A stretch of 64,000 nucleotides of DNA from Klenkia sesuvii (GTDB lineage: Bacteria; Actinomycetota; Actinomycetes; Mycobacteriales; Geodermatophilaceae), in assembly GCF_037083825.1 (NCBI RefSeq), contig NZ_JBAPLU010000002.1, positions 248,001 to 312,000 of the forward strand, given 5' to 3'. Below the pieces are notes generated by a model. The model saw only the letters and a program-made list of their open reading frames with translations, had not been told where the DNA came from and did no database searches. Of the stretch, positions 7,885-16,146 are shown one piece after another. The position numbers and the translations under genes were made by a program. Position 1 is the stretch's first letter. Each line of letters starts with the position of its first letter.

Positions 7885-8707
7885 GGGAGCCGTCCTGCGG
7901 GGGGCCTCGGCCGCCCGCGCCGTGGCCTGGGACCGCACCGCCGGCCCGGCCCGCACCACCCGCGAGGCCCCGACCAGGGTCGAGCGGCCGGTGCTGTCCC
8001 GGGTGGGCGCGGCGGTCGACGCCCCGTCGGCCGTGCTGCGCGGGGAGGCCGCGGCCGACGTCGTGCCCTTCGTCGCCGACCGGCGCTCCACCGAGCGCGC
8101 CGGCCGCCGGGCCGGGGACCGTCCGGCGCCGCGGCTGGAGGAGGTCTACGCCGGCGAGCTGACCCGGCTGCGCGAGCAGGCCCGCGAGCAGGGGTGGGCC
8201 GCCGGGCACGCCGAGGGGCTCGCCGAGGCCGCCGGCGCGGTCGCGCGGGTCGAGGCCGAGGCCGCCGCTCGGCTGCTGGCGGTGCAGCAGCGCTGGGAGT
8301 CCCGGATCGCGGCCACCGTGGCCGCGCTCACCGCCGCCTGCGCGCAGGTCGACGCCACCCCGCCGGTGGGCGGGGAGACCTTCGACCAGCTCGTGCTCGG
8401 GGCCACCCTCACCCTCGTCGAGGAGGTCCTCGGCCGCGAGCTGGCCGTCGCGACCGAGCCCGGGACCGACGCCCTGCGCCGGGCCCTCGCGCTGTCCCCC
8501 GAGGACGGGCCCACCGTCGTGCGGCTGCACCCCGACGACCTCGACCGCATCGCCGCCCCCGTGCTGGCCGGGCTGCCCAGCTCGGTGCGGGTGGTCGGCG
8601 ACCCGTCGGTCGAACCGGCCGGCGCGGTCGCCGAGACCGGGGTGCACCGGGTCGACGCCCAGATCGGCCCGGCGCTGCAGCGGGTCCGGGACGTGCTCGG
8701 GGCATGA
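7862..8707 (+). CDS. fliH: Flagellar assembly protein FliH
   Basis: Peripheral regulator and C-ring tether of the export ATPase FliI. 281 residues from GTG 7862. The N-terminal 80 residues are Ala/Arg-rich and poorly conserved; the centre (RLREQAREQGWAAGHAEGLA) has the alternating Gly/Ala helical spacing typical of FliH, and the C-terminal part (RLHPDDLDRIAAP through VHRVDAQIGPALQRVRDVL) matches the FliH/V-ATPase E-like domain. Sits between fliG and fliI as usual, with overlaps on both sides. Confidence 0.88.
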   Translation: MTTISSPEGAVLRGASAARAVAWDRTAGPARTTREAPTRVERPVLSRVGAAVDAPSAVLRGEAAADVVPFVADRRSTERAGRRAGDRPAPRLEEVYAGELTRLREQAREQGWAAGHAEGLAEAAGAVARVEAEAAARLLAVQQRWESRIAATVAALTAACAQVDATPPVGGETFDQLVLGATLTLVEEVLGRELAVATEPGTDALRRALALSPEDGPTVVRLHPDDLDRIAAPVLAGLPSSVRVVGDPSVEPAGAVAETGVHRVDAQIGPALQRVRDVLGA

Positions 8708-10023
8708 GCGTCGCCGACGTCCTCGAGCGGGCCCGCGCGGCCGCGCGGCCCCTCTGCACCGGCACCGTCACCGGCGCGATGGGCCTGACCATCTCCGTCG
8801 ACGGCGTGACGGCCGCGGTCGGCGACATCGTCGAGATCGGCGGGGACGCCGCCCGCCGGGTGGACCCGCTGCGGGCCGAGGTGGTGGCGCTGCACCGCGA
8901 CCGGCTCACCTGCATGCCGCTGGGCGAGATGACCGGGGTGCACGTCGGGTCGCGGGTCCGCCCCACCGGGCGCCCCCTGCAGGTGCCCGTGGGGCCGGCG
9001 CTGCTCGGCCGGGTGCTCGACGGGCTGGGTCGTCCGGTGGACGGCGGCCCGCCGCTGGCCGGCCGGGCCCGCTGGGTCGACCTGGCCACGCAGACCCCGC
9101 ACGCGCTGGCCCGCACCCGGGTGCAGCACCCGCTGTCCTTCGGCGTCCGGGCGCTGGACACCCTCGTGCCGGCCGGCCGCGGGCAGCGACTGGGCATCTT
9201 CGCCGGCTCCGGCGTCGGCAAGTCGACGCTGCTGGCCCAGATCACCCGGGGCACCGACGCCGACGTCCGCGTCATCGGGCTGATCGGCGAGCGTGGTCGC
9301 GAGGTCCGCGAGTTCCTCGAGGAGAACCTGGGCAGCGAGGGCATGGCCAACACCGTGGTCGTGGTCGCCACCTCCGACGAGCCCCCGCTGGTCCGGCTGC
9401 GCGCGGCCTTCGTCGCCACCCGCATCGCCGAGGAGTTCCGCGACCAGGGCCGGGACGTGCTGCTGCTCATGGACTCGATCACCCGCACCGCGATGGCCCA
9501 GCGCGAGGTGGGTCTCTCGGCCGGCGAGCCCCCCGCCACCCGCGGCTACCCGCCGAGCGTCTTCGCGATGATGCCCAAGCTGCTGGAGAAGGCGGGCACC
9601 GGCGCGGTCGGCTCCATCACCGGCCTGTACACGGTGCTGGTCGAGGGCGACGACCACAACGAGCCGATCGCCGACACCGCCCGCTCCATCCTGGACGGGC
9701 ACGTCGTGCTCACCCGGCAGATGGCCACCGCCGGTCACTTCCCGGCCATCGACGTGCTGGAGTCGATCTCCCGCGTCGCGTCGGCGGTCACCGCCCCGCA
9801 CCGCATGGCCGATGCCCGGGAGGCCCGCCGGCTGCTCGGGGCGCTGCGCGACGCCCGCGAGCTCATCGAGATCGGCGCCTACACCGAGGGCAGCGACCCC
9901 CTGGTCGACCGCGCCCGCGTGCTCGAACCGCAGCTCACCGGCTTCTTGCGGCAATCCGTCGAGGACACCACCTCGCCCGACGACGCGTGGGAGCAGCTGC
10001 ACCGCATCGTGGCCGGTTCGTGA
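8704..10023 (+). CDS. fliI: Flagellum-specific export ATPase FliI
   Basis: Hexameric ATPase of the flagellar type III export apparatus, related to the F1 beta subunit. 439 residues from ATG 8704, which overlaps the fliH stop. Walker A GSGVGKST lies at about residue 171, the family motif IGERGREVREFLEE follows, and Walker B is LLLMDSITR (about 257-265), with a downstream AGEPPATRGYPPSVF loop. Length and motif order are standard. Frame start is confirmed by the N-terminal beta-barrel segment following it. GTGA junction with fliJ. Confidence 0.97.
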   Translation: MSVADVLERARAAARPLCTGTVTGAMGLTISVDGVTAAVGDIVEIGGDAARRVDPLRAEVVALHRDRLTCMPLGEMTGVHVGSRVRPTGRPLQVPVGPALLGRVLDGLGRPVDGGPPLAGRARWVDLATQTPHALARTRVQHPLSFGVRALDTLVPAGRGQRLGIFAGSGVGKSTLLAQITRGTDADVRVIGLIGERGREVREFLEENLGSEGMANTVVVVATSDEPPLVRLRAAFVATRIAEEFRDQGRDVLLLMDSITRTAMAQREVGLSAGEPPATRGYPPSVFAMMPKLLEKAGTGAVGSITGLYTVLVEGDDHNEPIADTARSILDGHVVLTRQMATAGHFPAIDVLESISRVASAVTAPHRMADAREARRLLGALRDARELIEIGAYTEGSDPLVDRARVLEPQLTGFLRQSVEDTTSPDDAWEQLHRIVAGS

Positions 10024-10469
10024 AGAAGGCCGGGTTCCGCCTCCAACCGGTGCTCGAGCTGCGCCGGGCGCAGGAGCGCTCGGCCGCGCTCGCGGCGGCG
10101 CAGGCGGCGGCTGCTGCGGCCAGGCACGAGCAGCAGGCCGCCGACGTGGCCGCGGCGCTGGGGGCGGCGTCCGTGCCGCGGCAGCTGGACGGCGCGACGT
10201 TCGTGGCGACCATGGTCGGGTTGCGCGCCCTGGCCGCCGATGAGGTGGATGCCCGGGCCACCGCCCGGGCCACCGCCGAGCAGGCCGAGGCGGTGCGCGC
10301 CGGCTGGACCGCCGCCGCCCAGGCCACCAAGGCCCTGGAGCGGCTGGCCGAACGCCACCGGCTGGCCGCGGCCCGCGCCGAGCTGGCCGCCGAGGAGCGC
10401 GCCGCCGACGACGTCGTCACCGGCCGGTACCGCACGAGCCGCAGGGAGGAGGACGCGTGGAGGGACTGA
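10020..10469 (+). CDS. fliJ: Flagellar export protein FliJ-like
   Basis: 149-residue protein dominated by Ala/Arg/Glu heptads, predicted to be a long antiparallel coiled coil, the architecture of FliJ, the stalk that couples FliI to FlhA. It begins FRLQPVLELRRAQERSAALA, which matches the FliJ N-terminal pattern. GTG start overlaps the fliI stop and the gene overlaps the following hydrolase gene by 13 bases. Sequence of FliJ is weakly conserved, so the call rests on the N-terminus, coiled-coil character and position directly after fliI. Confidence 0.88.
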   Translation: MKKAGFRLQPVLELRRAQERSAALAAAQAAAAAARHEQQAADVAAALGAASVPRQLDGATFVATMVGLRALAADEVDARATARATAEQAEAVRAGWTAAAQATKALERLAERHRLAAARAELAAEERAADDVVTGRYRTSRREEDAWRD

Positions 10470-11419
10470 CCGCCGTCCAGAGCCGCATCTCGGAGATCCA
10501 GAGCCGCATGGCGACCTTCTCCGGCCGCACCCCGAACGCCGCCTGGCTGTCCGCCGCCTCGGCCGCCGGGCTCCTGGGCGCGGGCAGCACCACGGCCGCG
10601 TCGGCCACCACCGCCACCACCGCGGCCGGCACCACCGCCGAGACCGCCGTCGTCCGGGCCGCGCAGAACTACCTGGGCGTGCCCTACCTGTGGGGCGGCA
10701 CCGACCCGGCCAGGGGGCTGGACTGCTCGGGGTTCACCCAGCGGGTCTACGCCGACCTGGGCATCACCATCCCGCGCACCTCCAGCCAGCAGGCCACCGC
10801 CGGCACCGCCGTCGCGGGGCTGGCCGACGCCCGCCCGGGCGACCTCGTCTTCTTCGACAACAGCTCGGCCCGCGCCGGCATCGACCACGTGGGCATCTAC
10901 CTCGGGAACGGGAAGATGATCGCCGCACCGCAGGAGGGCGACGTCGTGAAGGTCCAGGACGTCGGCAACCCCACCGTCATCCGCCGGGTGCTGCCCACCA
11001 GCACCGCCGCGACCGGCTCGGCGGCCGCGGGCTCGCTGTCAGGGGTCCCCTACAGCGACCTGTTCACCGCCGCCGCGGCCAAGCACGGCGTCCCGGCCTC
11101 GCTGCTGGCCGGCGTGGCGAAGGTCGAGTCCGGCTTCGACCCGGCCGCCGTCAGCCCCGCCGGGGCCCAGGGCCTCATGCAGTTCATGCCGGCCACGGCG
11201 GCCGGCCTCGGTGTCCGGCCGATGGACCCCGCCTCCGCCGTCGACGGCGCCGCGAAGTACCTGGCGCAGCTGACCCGCCAGTTCGGGTCCACCGACCTGG
11301 CGCTGGCCGCCTACAACGCCGGGCCCACCGCCGTCACCAACGCCGGCGGCATCCCGCCGTACGCCGAGACCCAGGCCTACGTCCGCAAGGTCACCGCAGC
11401 TGCGGCGGCGTACGCGTGA
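10457..11419 (+). CDS. NlpC/P60 endopeptidase - SLT transglycosylase fusion
   Basis: 320-residue peptidoglycan hydrolase with two catalytic domains. Residues about 65-175 form an NlpC/P60 cysteine peptidase (LDCSGFTQRVY with the nucleophile Cys, then IDHVGIYLG with the His). Residues about 200-320 form a soluble lytic transglycosylase domain (AKVESGFDPAAVSPAGAQGL with the catalytic Glu, then LAAYNAGP). No clear signal peptide: the first 60 residues are Ser/Ala/Thr-rich and could serve as a type III export signal. It stands between fliJ and fliK where rod-cap muramidase FlgJ activity would be needed, so it probably opens the wall for rod growth; that role is inferred. GTG 10457 has a strong AGGGAGGAGGA site upstream. 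Confidence 0.85.
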   Translation: MEGLTAVQSRISEIQSRMATFSGRTPNAAWLSAASAAGLLGAGSTTAASATTATTAAGTTAETAVVRAAQNYLGVPYLWGGTDPARGLDCSGFTQRVYADLGITIPRTSSQQATAGTAVAGLADARPGDLVFFDNSSARAGIDHVGIYLGNGKMIAAPQEGDVVKVQDVGNPTVIRRVLPTSTAATGSAAAGSLSGVPYSDLFTAAAAKHGVPASLLAGVAKVESGFDPAAVSPAGAQGLMQFMPATAAGLGVRPMDPASAVDGAAKYLAQLTRQFGSTDLALAAYNAGPTAVTNAGGIPPYAETQAYVRKVTAAAAAYA

Positions 11420-13146
11420 CCGCCGCCCTCGGCGCCGCGTCGGTCGCGCCCGCGCCCGCCGGTCCCGCCACGACCGGGTCCGCGGCCGATCCCGAGGGGG
11501 CGGCGGCCTTCGCCGGCCTGCTCCGGAGCGAGGTCACCGCGCAGCGCGGACGCCCGGCCGACCAGCCGGACGCGGACGCCGACACCTCCGCCGACAGCTC
11601 CGCCGCGTCGGCCGACACGGCCGTGGCCGCGTCCGACCCGGCGATGGTCACCCCGCCGGCCTGGTTCCTGCTCGCCCTCGGGACGGCGGCCCTGGCCACG
11701 GCGACCGCCCCGACCGGGACCAGCCCTGCGGGCGTGGCAGGCGTCACCGGCCCCTCGGCTGCCCCGGCGACCACCGGTCCGGCCCTCCCGGTCGCCCCGG
11801 CCGGCTCCTCCGTCGGCACCGACTCGACCGCCCCGGACCGGATCGCCGCGGCCTCGACGGCCTCGACACCGAGCGCGGCGGACCCGCTGGCCCCGCCCAC
11901 CCCGTCCCCGTCCACCCCGTCGCCGGGCGCCCCGACCGGCGACCGCCCGGCTGTCCCGGTGCGCGCCGGGCACCCTGCCCCGGCCGCCCCGCCCCCGGCG
12001 GCCGCGGGCACCACCGGGTCGACGGCGGCACCCGTCCCGGCCGAGCCCGGTGCCGTCCCCGCCCCGGCGCCCACTGGGGCTGCCGTGCCGCCCCAGGTCG
12101 TGCCGGTCGCCGTGGCCGCCGGACGCCCGCCGTCCGGCTCACCCGCTGCGGGCGGGGTCCGTGCGTCGGGCGTCCCGTCACCCGTGGCCGCGTCATCCGT
12201 GGCCGCGTCACCCCTGGCCGCCGTGCCGGCCACGCCCACCGGCGACCCCGGGCCCGGTGCACCCGTCCCGGCCGCGGGCGCCGGCGTGCAGCCCGGCGCC
12301 GGCACCACGGCACCCCCGGGCCGCACCGCCGAGCCGTCCGACGCCGTCCCCGTGGGTGCAGCACCGACCGCCGCCGGACCCACCACCACCGGGCCCGGGG
12401 TCGCCGACGGACCCACCACCGAACCCGCCACCGGGCCCACCGCCGCGCCCACCGCGGCCGGCGCCCGGCCGGTCGACCCGGCCGGGCCCGACCCGGTGCC
12501 CGTCTCCGGCACCGCTGCCACCACCGGGTTCGCCGCGGCGACGTCGGCCGCCGAACCGTCCGGGCCGGGAGCACCCCCCGAGGGTGCGCCGGTGGACACC
12601 GCACCGGATGGCGTCCCCCCGGCCGCGGTGCCCGGCCAGCCGGCCCCGGCCGCCCCGGTGACCCCGACCGGCCCGGTGACCCCGACCCCGGCCCCGGCCG
12701 ATCCCCCCGTGGCCGCGCAGCTGACCCCTCAGATCACCTCGCTGGCCAGCGTCGACGGCAACCACACGGTGACCGTCGTGCTCGCCCCGGAGTCCCTGGG
12801 TGAGGTGCACGTGCACCTGACCGTCTCCGGTGACCAGGTGTCGGTCTCGCTCGCGGCCGGGCACGAGGGCAGCCGGGCCGTCCTCGCCGACGCCGTCCCC
12901 GAGCTCCGCCGCGAACTGGCGGCGGCCGGATTGACCCTCACCGACGCCCAGGTGTCCGCCGACGCCGGGGCCACCGCGGGCGGTTCGGGCTGGTCGCAGG
13001 GCGGGGACCCCCGGTCGGCGCCCACCACCCGCTGGGGGCAGGTACCGACCGGTTCGCCGACTGCCGATGACATCGGGGACACCACGAGCACCACCCGCCA
13101 CACCCGTGGCGGCGCGACGTCGACCGGCGTCGACGTCCGTGTCTGA
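11416..13146 (+). CDS. fliK: Flagellar hook-length control protein FliK
   Basis: Secreted ruler that sets hook length and switches export from hook to filament proteins. 576 residues from GTG 11416 (GTGA overlap with the hydrolase gene). The first 430 residues are extreme Pro/Ala/Thr/Gly low-complexity sequence, including a 15-bp tandem repeat at 12181-12225 (PVAAS/SVAAS units). The C-terminal part, from ITSLASVDGNHTVTVVLAPE to DAVPELRRELAAAGL, is the conserved hook-length (Flg_hook) domain including the APESLGEVHVHL motif. Disordered N-terminal rulers are normal for FliK. Confidence 0.9.
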   Translation: MTAALGAASVAPAPAGPATTGSAADPEGAAAFAGLLRSEVTAQRGRPADQPDADADTSADSSAASADTAVAASDPAMVTPPAWFLLALGTAALATATAPTGTSPAGVAGVTGPSAAPATTGPALPVAPAGSSVGTDSTAPDRIAAASTASTPSAADPLAPPTPSPSTPSPGAPTGDRPAVPVRAGHPAPAAPPPAAAGTTGSTAAPVPAEPGAVPAPAPTGAAVPPQVVPVAVAAGRPPSGSPAAGGVRASGVPSPVAASSVAASPLAAVPATPTGDPGPGAPVPAAGAGVQPGAGTTAPPGRTAEPSDAVPVGAAPTAAGPTTTGPGVADGPTTEPATGPTAAPTAAGARPVDPAGPDPVPVSGTAATTGFAAATSAAEPSGPGAPPEGAPVDTAPDGVPPAAVPGQPAPAAPVTPTGPVTPTPAPADPPVAAQLTPQITSLASVDGNHTVTVVLAPESLGEVHVHLTVSGDQVSVSLAAGHEGSRAVLADAVPELRRELAAAGLTLTDAQVSADAGATAGGSGWSQGGDPRSAPTTRWGQVPTGSPTADDIGDTTSTTRHTRGGATSTGVDVRV

Positions 13147-13158
13147 GCAGGAGGACCC

Positions 13159-13587
13159 ATGACCGTCGTCGGGACGACCGGGACCGTGACATCGATCGCG
13201 GCCGCCGCGCAGAGCGCGGCCACCACCTCGGTGGGCAGCACCGGGATGGACAAGGACACGTTCCTCAAGCTCCTGGTGGCCCAGATGAAGTACCAGGACC
13301 CGCAGGCCCCCACCGACTCCAGCGCCCTGGTCACCCAGACCGCGACCTACTCCCAGGTCGAGGCGCTGCAGAAGCTCACCACCCAGAACGACACCATGCT
13401 GGCCATGCAGCGCGCCTCCAACGCGGGTGCCCTGGTCGGCAAGACGGCCACCTACGTGGGGACGGACGGTCTCGCCGCCACCGGCCGCGTGAGCTCGGTG
13501 ATCCTCGGCAACGACACGACCGAGGCCACCGCCGTCATCGACGGCCAGACGGTCGCCGTCGGCCGCATCACCGCCTTCTCCGCCTGA
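13159..13587 (+). CDS. flgD: Flagellar hook assembly/scaffold protein FlgD
   Basis: Hook-cap protein needed to polymerise FlgE. 142 residues: the N-terminal FlgD domain is clear (MDKDTFLKLLVAQMKYQDPQ followed by TATYSQVEALQKL). The C-terminus is short (LVGKTATYVGTDG, then VSSVILGNDTTEATAVIDGQ) and lacks the larger Ig-like domain of enterobacterial FlgD, giving a compact form similar in length to the Bacillus protein. ATG 13159 has AGGAGG 5 bases upstream. Confidence 0.94.
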   Translation: MTVVGTTGTVTSIAAAAQSAATTSVGSTGMDKDTFLKLLVAQMKYQDPQAPTDSSALVTQTATYSQVEALQKLTTQNDTMLAMQRASNAGALVGKTATYVGTDGLAATGRVSSVILGNDTTEATAVIDGQTVAVGRITAFSA

Positions 13588-13626
13588 CCCGGCGCTCCCC
13601 CGCCCACCCCCACCCCAGGAGTCCCC

Positions 13627-14922
13627 GTGCTGCGTTCGATGTTCTCGGCCATCTCCGGCCTGCGCGCCCACCAGACCAAGATGGACACCGTCGCGAACAA
13701 CATCGCGAACGTGAACACCGTCGGCTTCAAGACCCAGAACACCGTCTTCGAGACCACCCTCACCCAGGTGCTGCGCACCGGCCGCGGCCCCGACGACACC
13801 GAGGGCGGCACCAACCCCGCGCAGGTCGGCCTCGGCGTCAAGCTCGCCGCCATCACCACCGACTTCGGCCAGGGCAAGACCCAGAACACCGGCCGCGCGC
13901 TGGACTTCATGATCCAGGGCGACGGCTTCTTCGTCACCAAGAGCGGCGGGCAGCAGCTGTACACCCGCGCCGGGTCGTTCACCTTCGACGGCGCAGGCAA
14001 GCTGATCACCGCCGACGGCAACCGGGTGCAGGGCTGGATGGCCGACGACACCGGCAGGATCGACACCGGCGGCACCATGGAGGACCTCCAGGTGCAGTAC
14101 GGCGCAGCGCTCCCGCCGCGGGCGACCACCCAGGTCACCATGAGCCGCAACGTGCTCGTGTCGCCGGGTGCCACCGCCACCTCGACGCCGCCCAACGTCA
14201 TCGTCGCGAAGTCCACCGTCTACAACGCTGCCGGCACCGAGCAGCGGCTCAACCTGACCTGGACGCAGCAGTCGGCCGACCCCGCCACCGGCGACAGCTA
14301 CTGGGTCCTGAAGGTCAGCAACGAGGACAACTCGCCCACGCCCGCGCCGGAGACCTACGGCGTCAAGTTCGCCGCCGGCAAGGTCCCGGTGTTCACGGCC
14401 GAGGGCGCGACCACGGCAACCCCGGCCAGCACCTACCTGCCGGGCAACACCCTCAACGTGACGGGCTGGGGTGACACGGGTGGTGTCACGTTCGACTTCG
14501 CCCAGGTCACCGCGCAGGCCGCCGGCACCGCGATCTCCGCCGTCGACCAGGACGGCTACACCGCGGGCTCGCTGTCCAGCTTCTCGCTGTCCGAGGACGG
14601 CACCATCACCGGCGTCTACACCAACAACGAGCGCCGGGCGATCGGCAAGCTGGCCCTGGCCACGTTCGACAACCCCTCGGGCCTGATCAACATGGGCAAC
14701 ACCAGCTACGCCATCGGCGACAACTCCGGTGTGGCGCTCATCGGCGCCGCCGGCACCGGCTCGCTGGGCACGCTCACCTCGGGCGCCCTGGAGATGAGCA
14801 ACGTGGACCTCTCCGAGGAGTTCACCGGGCTGATCATCGCCCAGCGCGGCTTCCAGGCCAACAGCAAGGTGATCACCGCCTCCGACGAGCTGCTGCAGGA
14901 CCTGGTCAACCTCAAGCGCTGA
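13627..14922 (+). CDS. flgE: Flagellar hook protein FlgE
   Basis: Subunit of the flexible hook between rod and filament. 431 residues from GTG 13627 (CAGGAG site 5 bases upstream). N-terminal rod/hook signature NNIANVNTVGFKTQNTVF, the phage-tail-like domain with MIQGDGFFVTKSGG, and the C-terminal motif GLIIAQRGFQANSKVITASD are all present. Last gene of the flgB operon; a perfect hairpin follows. No separate flgF or flgG is seen in the window, so this organism either encodes the distal rod elsewhere or uses a reduced set. Confidence 0.96.
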   Translation: MLRSMFSAISGLRAHQTKMDTVANNIANVNTVGFKTQNTVFETTLTQVLRTGRGPDDTEGGTNPAQVGLGVKLAAITTDFGQGKTQNTGRALDFMIQGDGFFVTKSGGQQLYTRAGSFTFDGAGKLITADGNRVQGWMADDTGRIDTGGTMEDLQVQYGAALPPRATTQVTMSRNVLVSPGATATSTPPNVIVAKSTVYNAAGTEQRLNLTWTQQSADPATGDSYWVLKVSNEDNSPTPAPETYGVKFAAGKVPVFTAEGATTATPASTYLPGNTLNVTGWGDTGGVTFDFAQVTAQAAGTAISAVDQDGYTAGSLSSFSLSEDGTITGVYTNNERRAIGKLALATFDNPSGLINMGNTSYAIGDNSGVALIGAAGTGSLGTLTSGALEMSNVDLSEEFTGLIIAQRGFQANSKVITASDELLQDLVNLKR

Positions 14923-14942
14923 CCCGGGGTCAACCGGTAGGC

Positions 14943-14973
14943 GGCCCGGTCACCCCATCGGGGTGACCGGGCC
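14943..14973 (+). terminator. Terminator of flgB-flgE operon
   Basis: Perfect 14-bp stem GGCCCGGTCACCCC against GGGGTGACCGGGCC with an ATC loop, 20 bases after the flgE stop. Same stem length and loop as the fliC terminator. Confidence 0.85.
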
Positions 14974-14981
14974 GTTGCCCT

Positions 14982-15008
14982 TCAGAGACCCACCCGGCGC
15001 GCCGAAGA
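14982..15008 (+). promoter_or_regulatory. Sigma-28-like promoter of flbD-mot operon (weaker)
   Basis: TCAG (14982-14985), 15 bases, GCCGAAGA (15001-15008). The -10 has A where the other flagellar promoters have T (GCCGAT), so it is a weaker match, but spacing and location directly after the terminator and 40 bases before flbD fit. Confidence 0.5.
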
Positions 15009-15047
15009 CATGTGTGCGCCACCCCCCACGACGACCTGGAGACACCG

Positions 15048-15365
15048 GTGATCTGCCTGACCCGCCTGAACGGGGAGCCCTTCGCGCTCAACCCCGATCT
15101 GATCGAGCGGGTCGAGGCACACCCCGACACGGTCATCTCGCTCACCGACGGCAACGTGCGCTTCCTGGTCCGGGAGAGCCTCCCGGAGGTGCTGGCCGCC
15201 ATCCGCGACTGCCGCGCCGACGTGCTGGCCACCGCCTACGCGATGGACCGCGGGACCCACCCCCGCCCCCTGGTCTCCGTGGTCACCGCCGACGACGCAG
15301 ACGTCGACCCCACCGAGGACGGCGACCACGCCGTCCTGCCCTTCCCCCACCGTGAGGAGCGCTGA
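15048..15365 (+). CDS. flbD: FlbD family flagellar protein
   Basis: Small protein of the FlbD/SwrD family, found at the head of motAB operons in Gram-positive bacteria; in Bacillus the homologue SwrD raises motor power. The family core VICLTRLNGEPFALNPDLIE is at the very N-terminus, followed by DTVISLTDGNVRFLVRESLP. I start at GTG 15048 because the family begins at this residue and GGAGA lies 5 bases upstream; an in-frame ATG at 15012 would add 12 residues. The C-terminal extension of about 40 residues is acidic and unlike short homologues. 105 residues; motA follows at once. Confidence 0.88.
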   Translation: MICLTRLNGEPFALNPDLIERVEAHPDTVISLTDGNVRFLVRESLPEVLAAIRDCRADVLATAYAMDRGTHPRPLVSVVTADDADVDPTEDGDHAVLPFPHREER

Positions 15366-15366
15366 C

Positions 15367-16146
15367 ATGGACCCGGCAACCCTGATCGGCGTCGGCGTGG
15401 CCATGGTGGCCATCCTGGTCTCGATGATCCTCGAGGGGTCGTCGCCGATGGCGATCATCCTGCTCCCCCCGATCATCCTGGTGTTCGTCGGCACTTTCGG
15501 TGCCGCCGTCGCCGGCTCGACCATGGCCGACGTCAAGAAGATCGGCGGCTGGATGAAGATGGGCTTCATGCCCGCGGCGGTGCCCCCGGCCGCCGAGAAG
15601 ATCCAGGACCTGGTGACCCTCGCCGAGAAGGCCCGCAAGGAGGGCCTGCTCGCCCTCGAGGGCCCCATCAAGGACATCCAGGACCCCTTCCTCCAGCGCG
15701 GCCTGCAGATGGCCGTCGACGGCACCGATCCCGAGGACCTCCGCGCCGTGCTCGAGGCCGAGATCTCGGCCAAGAAGGCCGAGGACAAGGTCGCCGCCAA
15801 GTTCTTCACCGGCATGGGCGGCTACGCCCCGACCATCGGCATCATCGGCACCGTCATCGGGCTCATCCACGTGCTGGAGAACCTCAACCAGCCCGACAAG
15901 CTCGGCCACCTCATCGCCGCCGCGTTCGTCGCGACCTTGTGGGGCGTGCTGTCGGCCAACATCTTCTGGCTGCCCGCCGGCGCCAAGATCACCCGCACGA
16001 GCGACCTGCAGGCCGCCCAGATGAAGCTGCTCGTCGAGGGCATCTCCGAGATCCAGGCCGGCACCAGCCCGCGCACCGTGCGGCAGAAGTTGACCTCCCT
16101 CGTGCCGCCCAGCGAGGCCGCGGCCATGGCCAAGGCTGCGGCGTGA
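15367..16146 (+). CDS. motA: Flagellar motor stator protein MotA
   Basis: Membrane subunit of the proton (or sodium) driven stator that pushes on FliG. 259 residues with four membrane helices (first at about 4-24, second at about 35-52, third and fourth at about 155-200), a large cytoplasmic loop, and the family motif YAPTIGIIGTVIGLIHVLEN. ATG 15367 follows GAGGAGCG closely after flbD. Ends in a GTGA overlap with motB, its obligate partner. Confidence 0.95.
   Translation: MDPATLIGVGVAMVAILVSMILEGSSPMAIILLPPIILVFVGTFGAAVAGSTMADVKKIGGWMKMGFMPAAVPPAAEKIQDLVTLAEKARKEGLLALEGPIKDIQDPFLQRGLQMAVDGTDPEDLRAVLEAEISAKKAEDKVAAKFFTGMGGYAPTIGIIGTVIGLIHVLENLNQPDKLGHLIAAAFVATLWGVLSANIFWLPAGAKITRTSDLQAAQMKLLVEGISEIQAGTSPRTVRQKLTSLVPPSEAAAMAKAAA

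Noticed and set aside
11391..12599. 402-codon open frame antisense to fliK
   Set aside because: Low-complexity GC-rich repeats of FliK create long frames on both strands. The antisense product is only Gly/Ala/Thr/Val low complexity, with no domain or start site.
13043..13070. GCCGATGA (13063-13070) as promoter for flgD
   Set aside because: Lies inside fliK coding sequence and the -35 position reads TACC, not TCAA/TCAC. Spacing fits, but the match is too weak; flgD has ordinary operon spacing.
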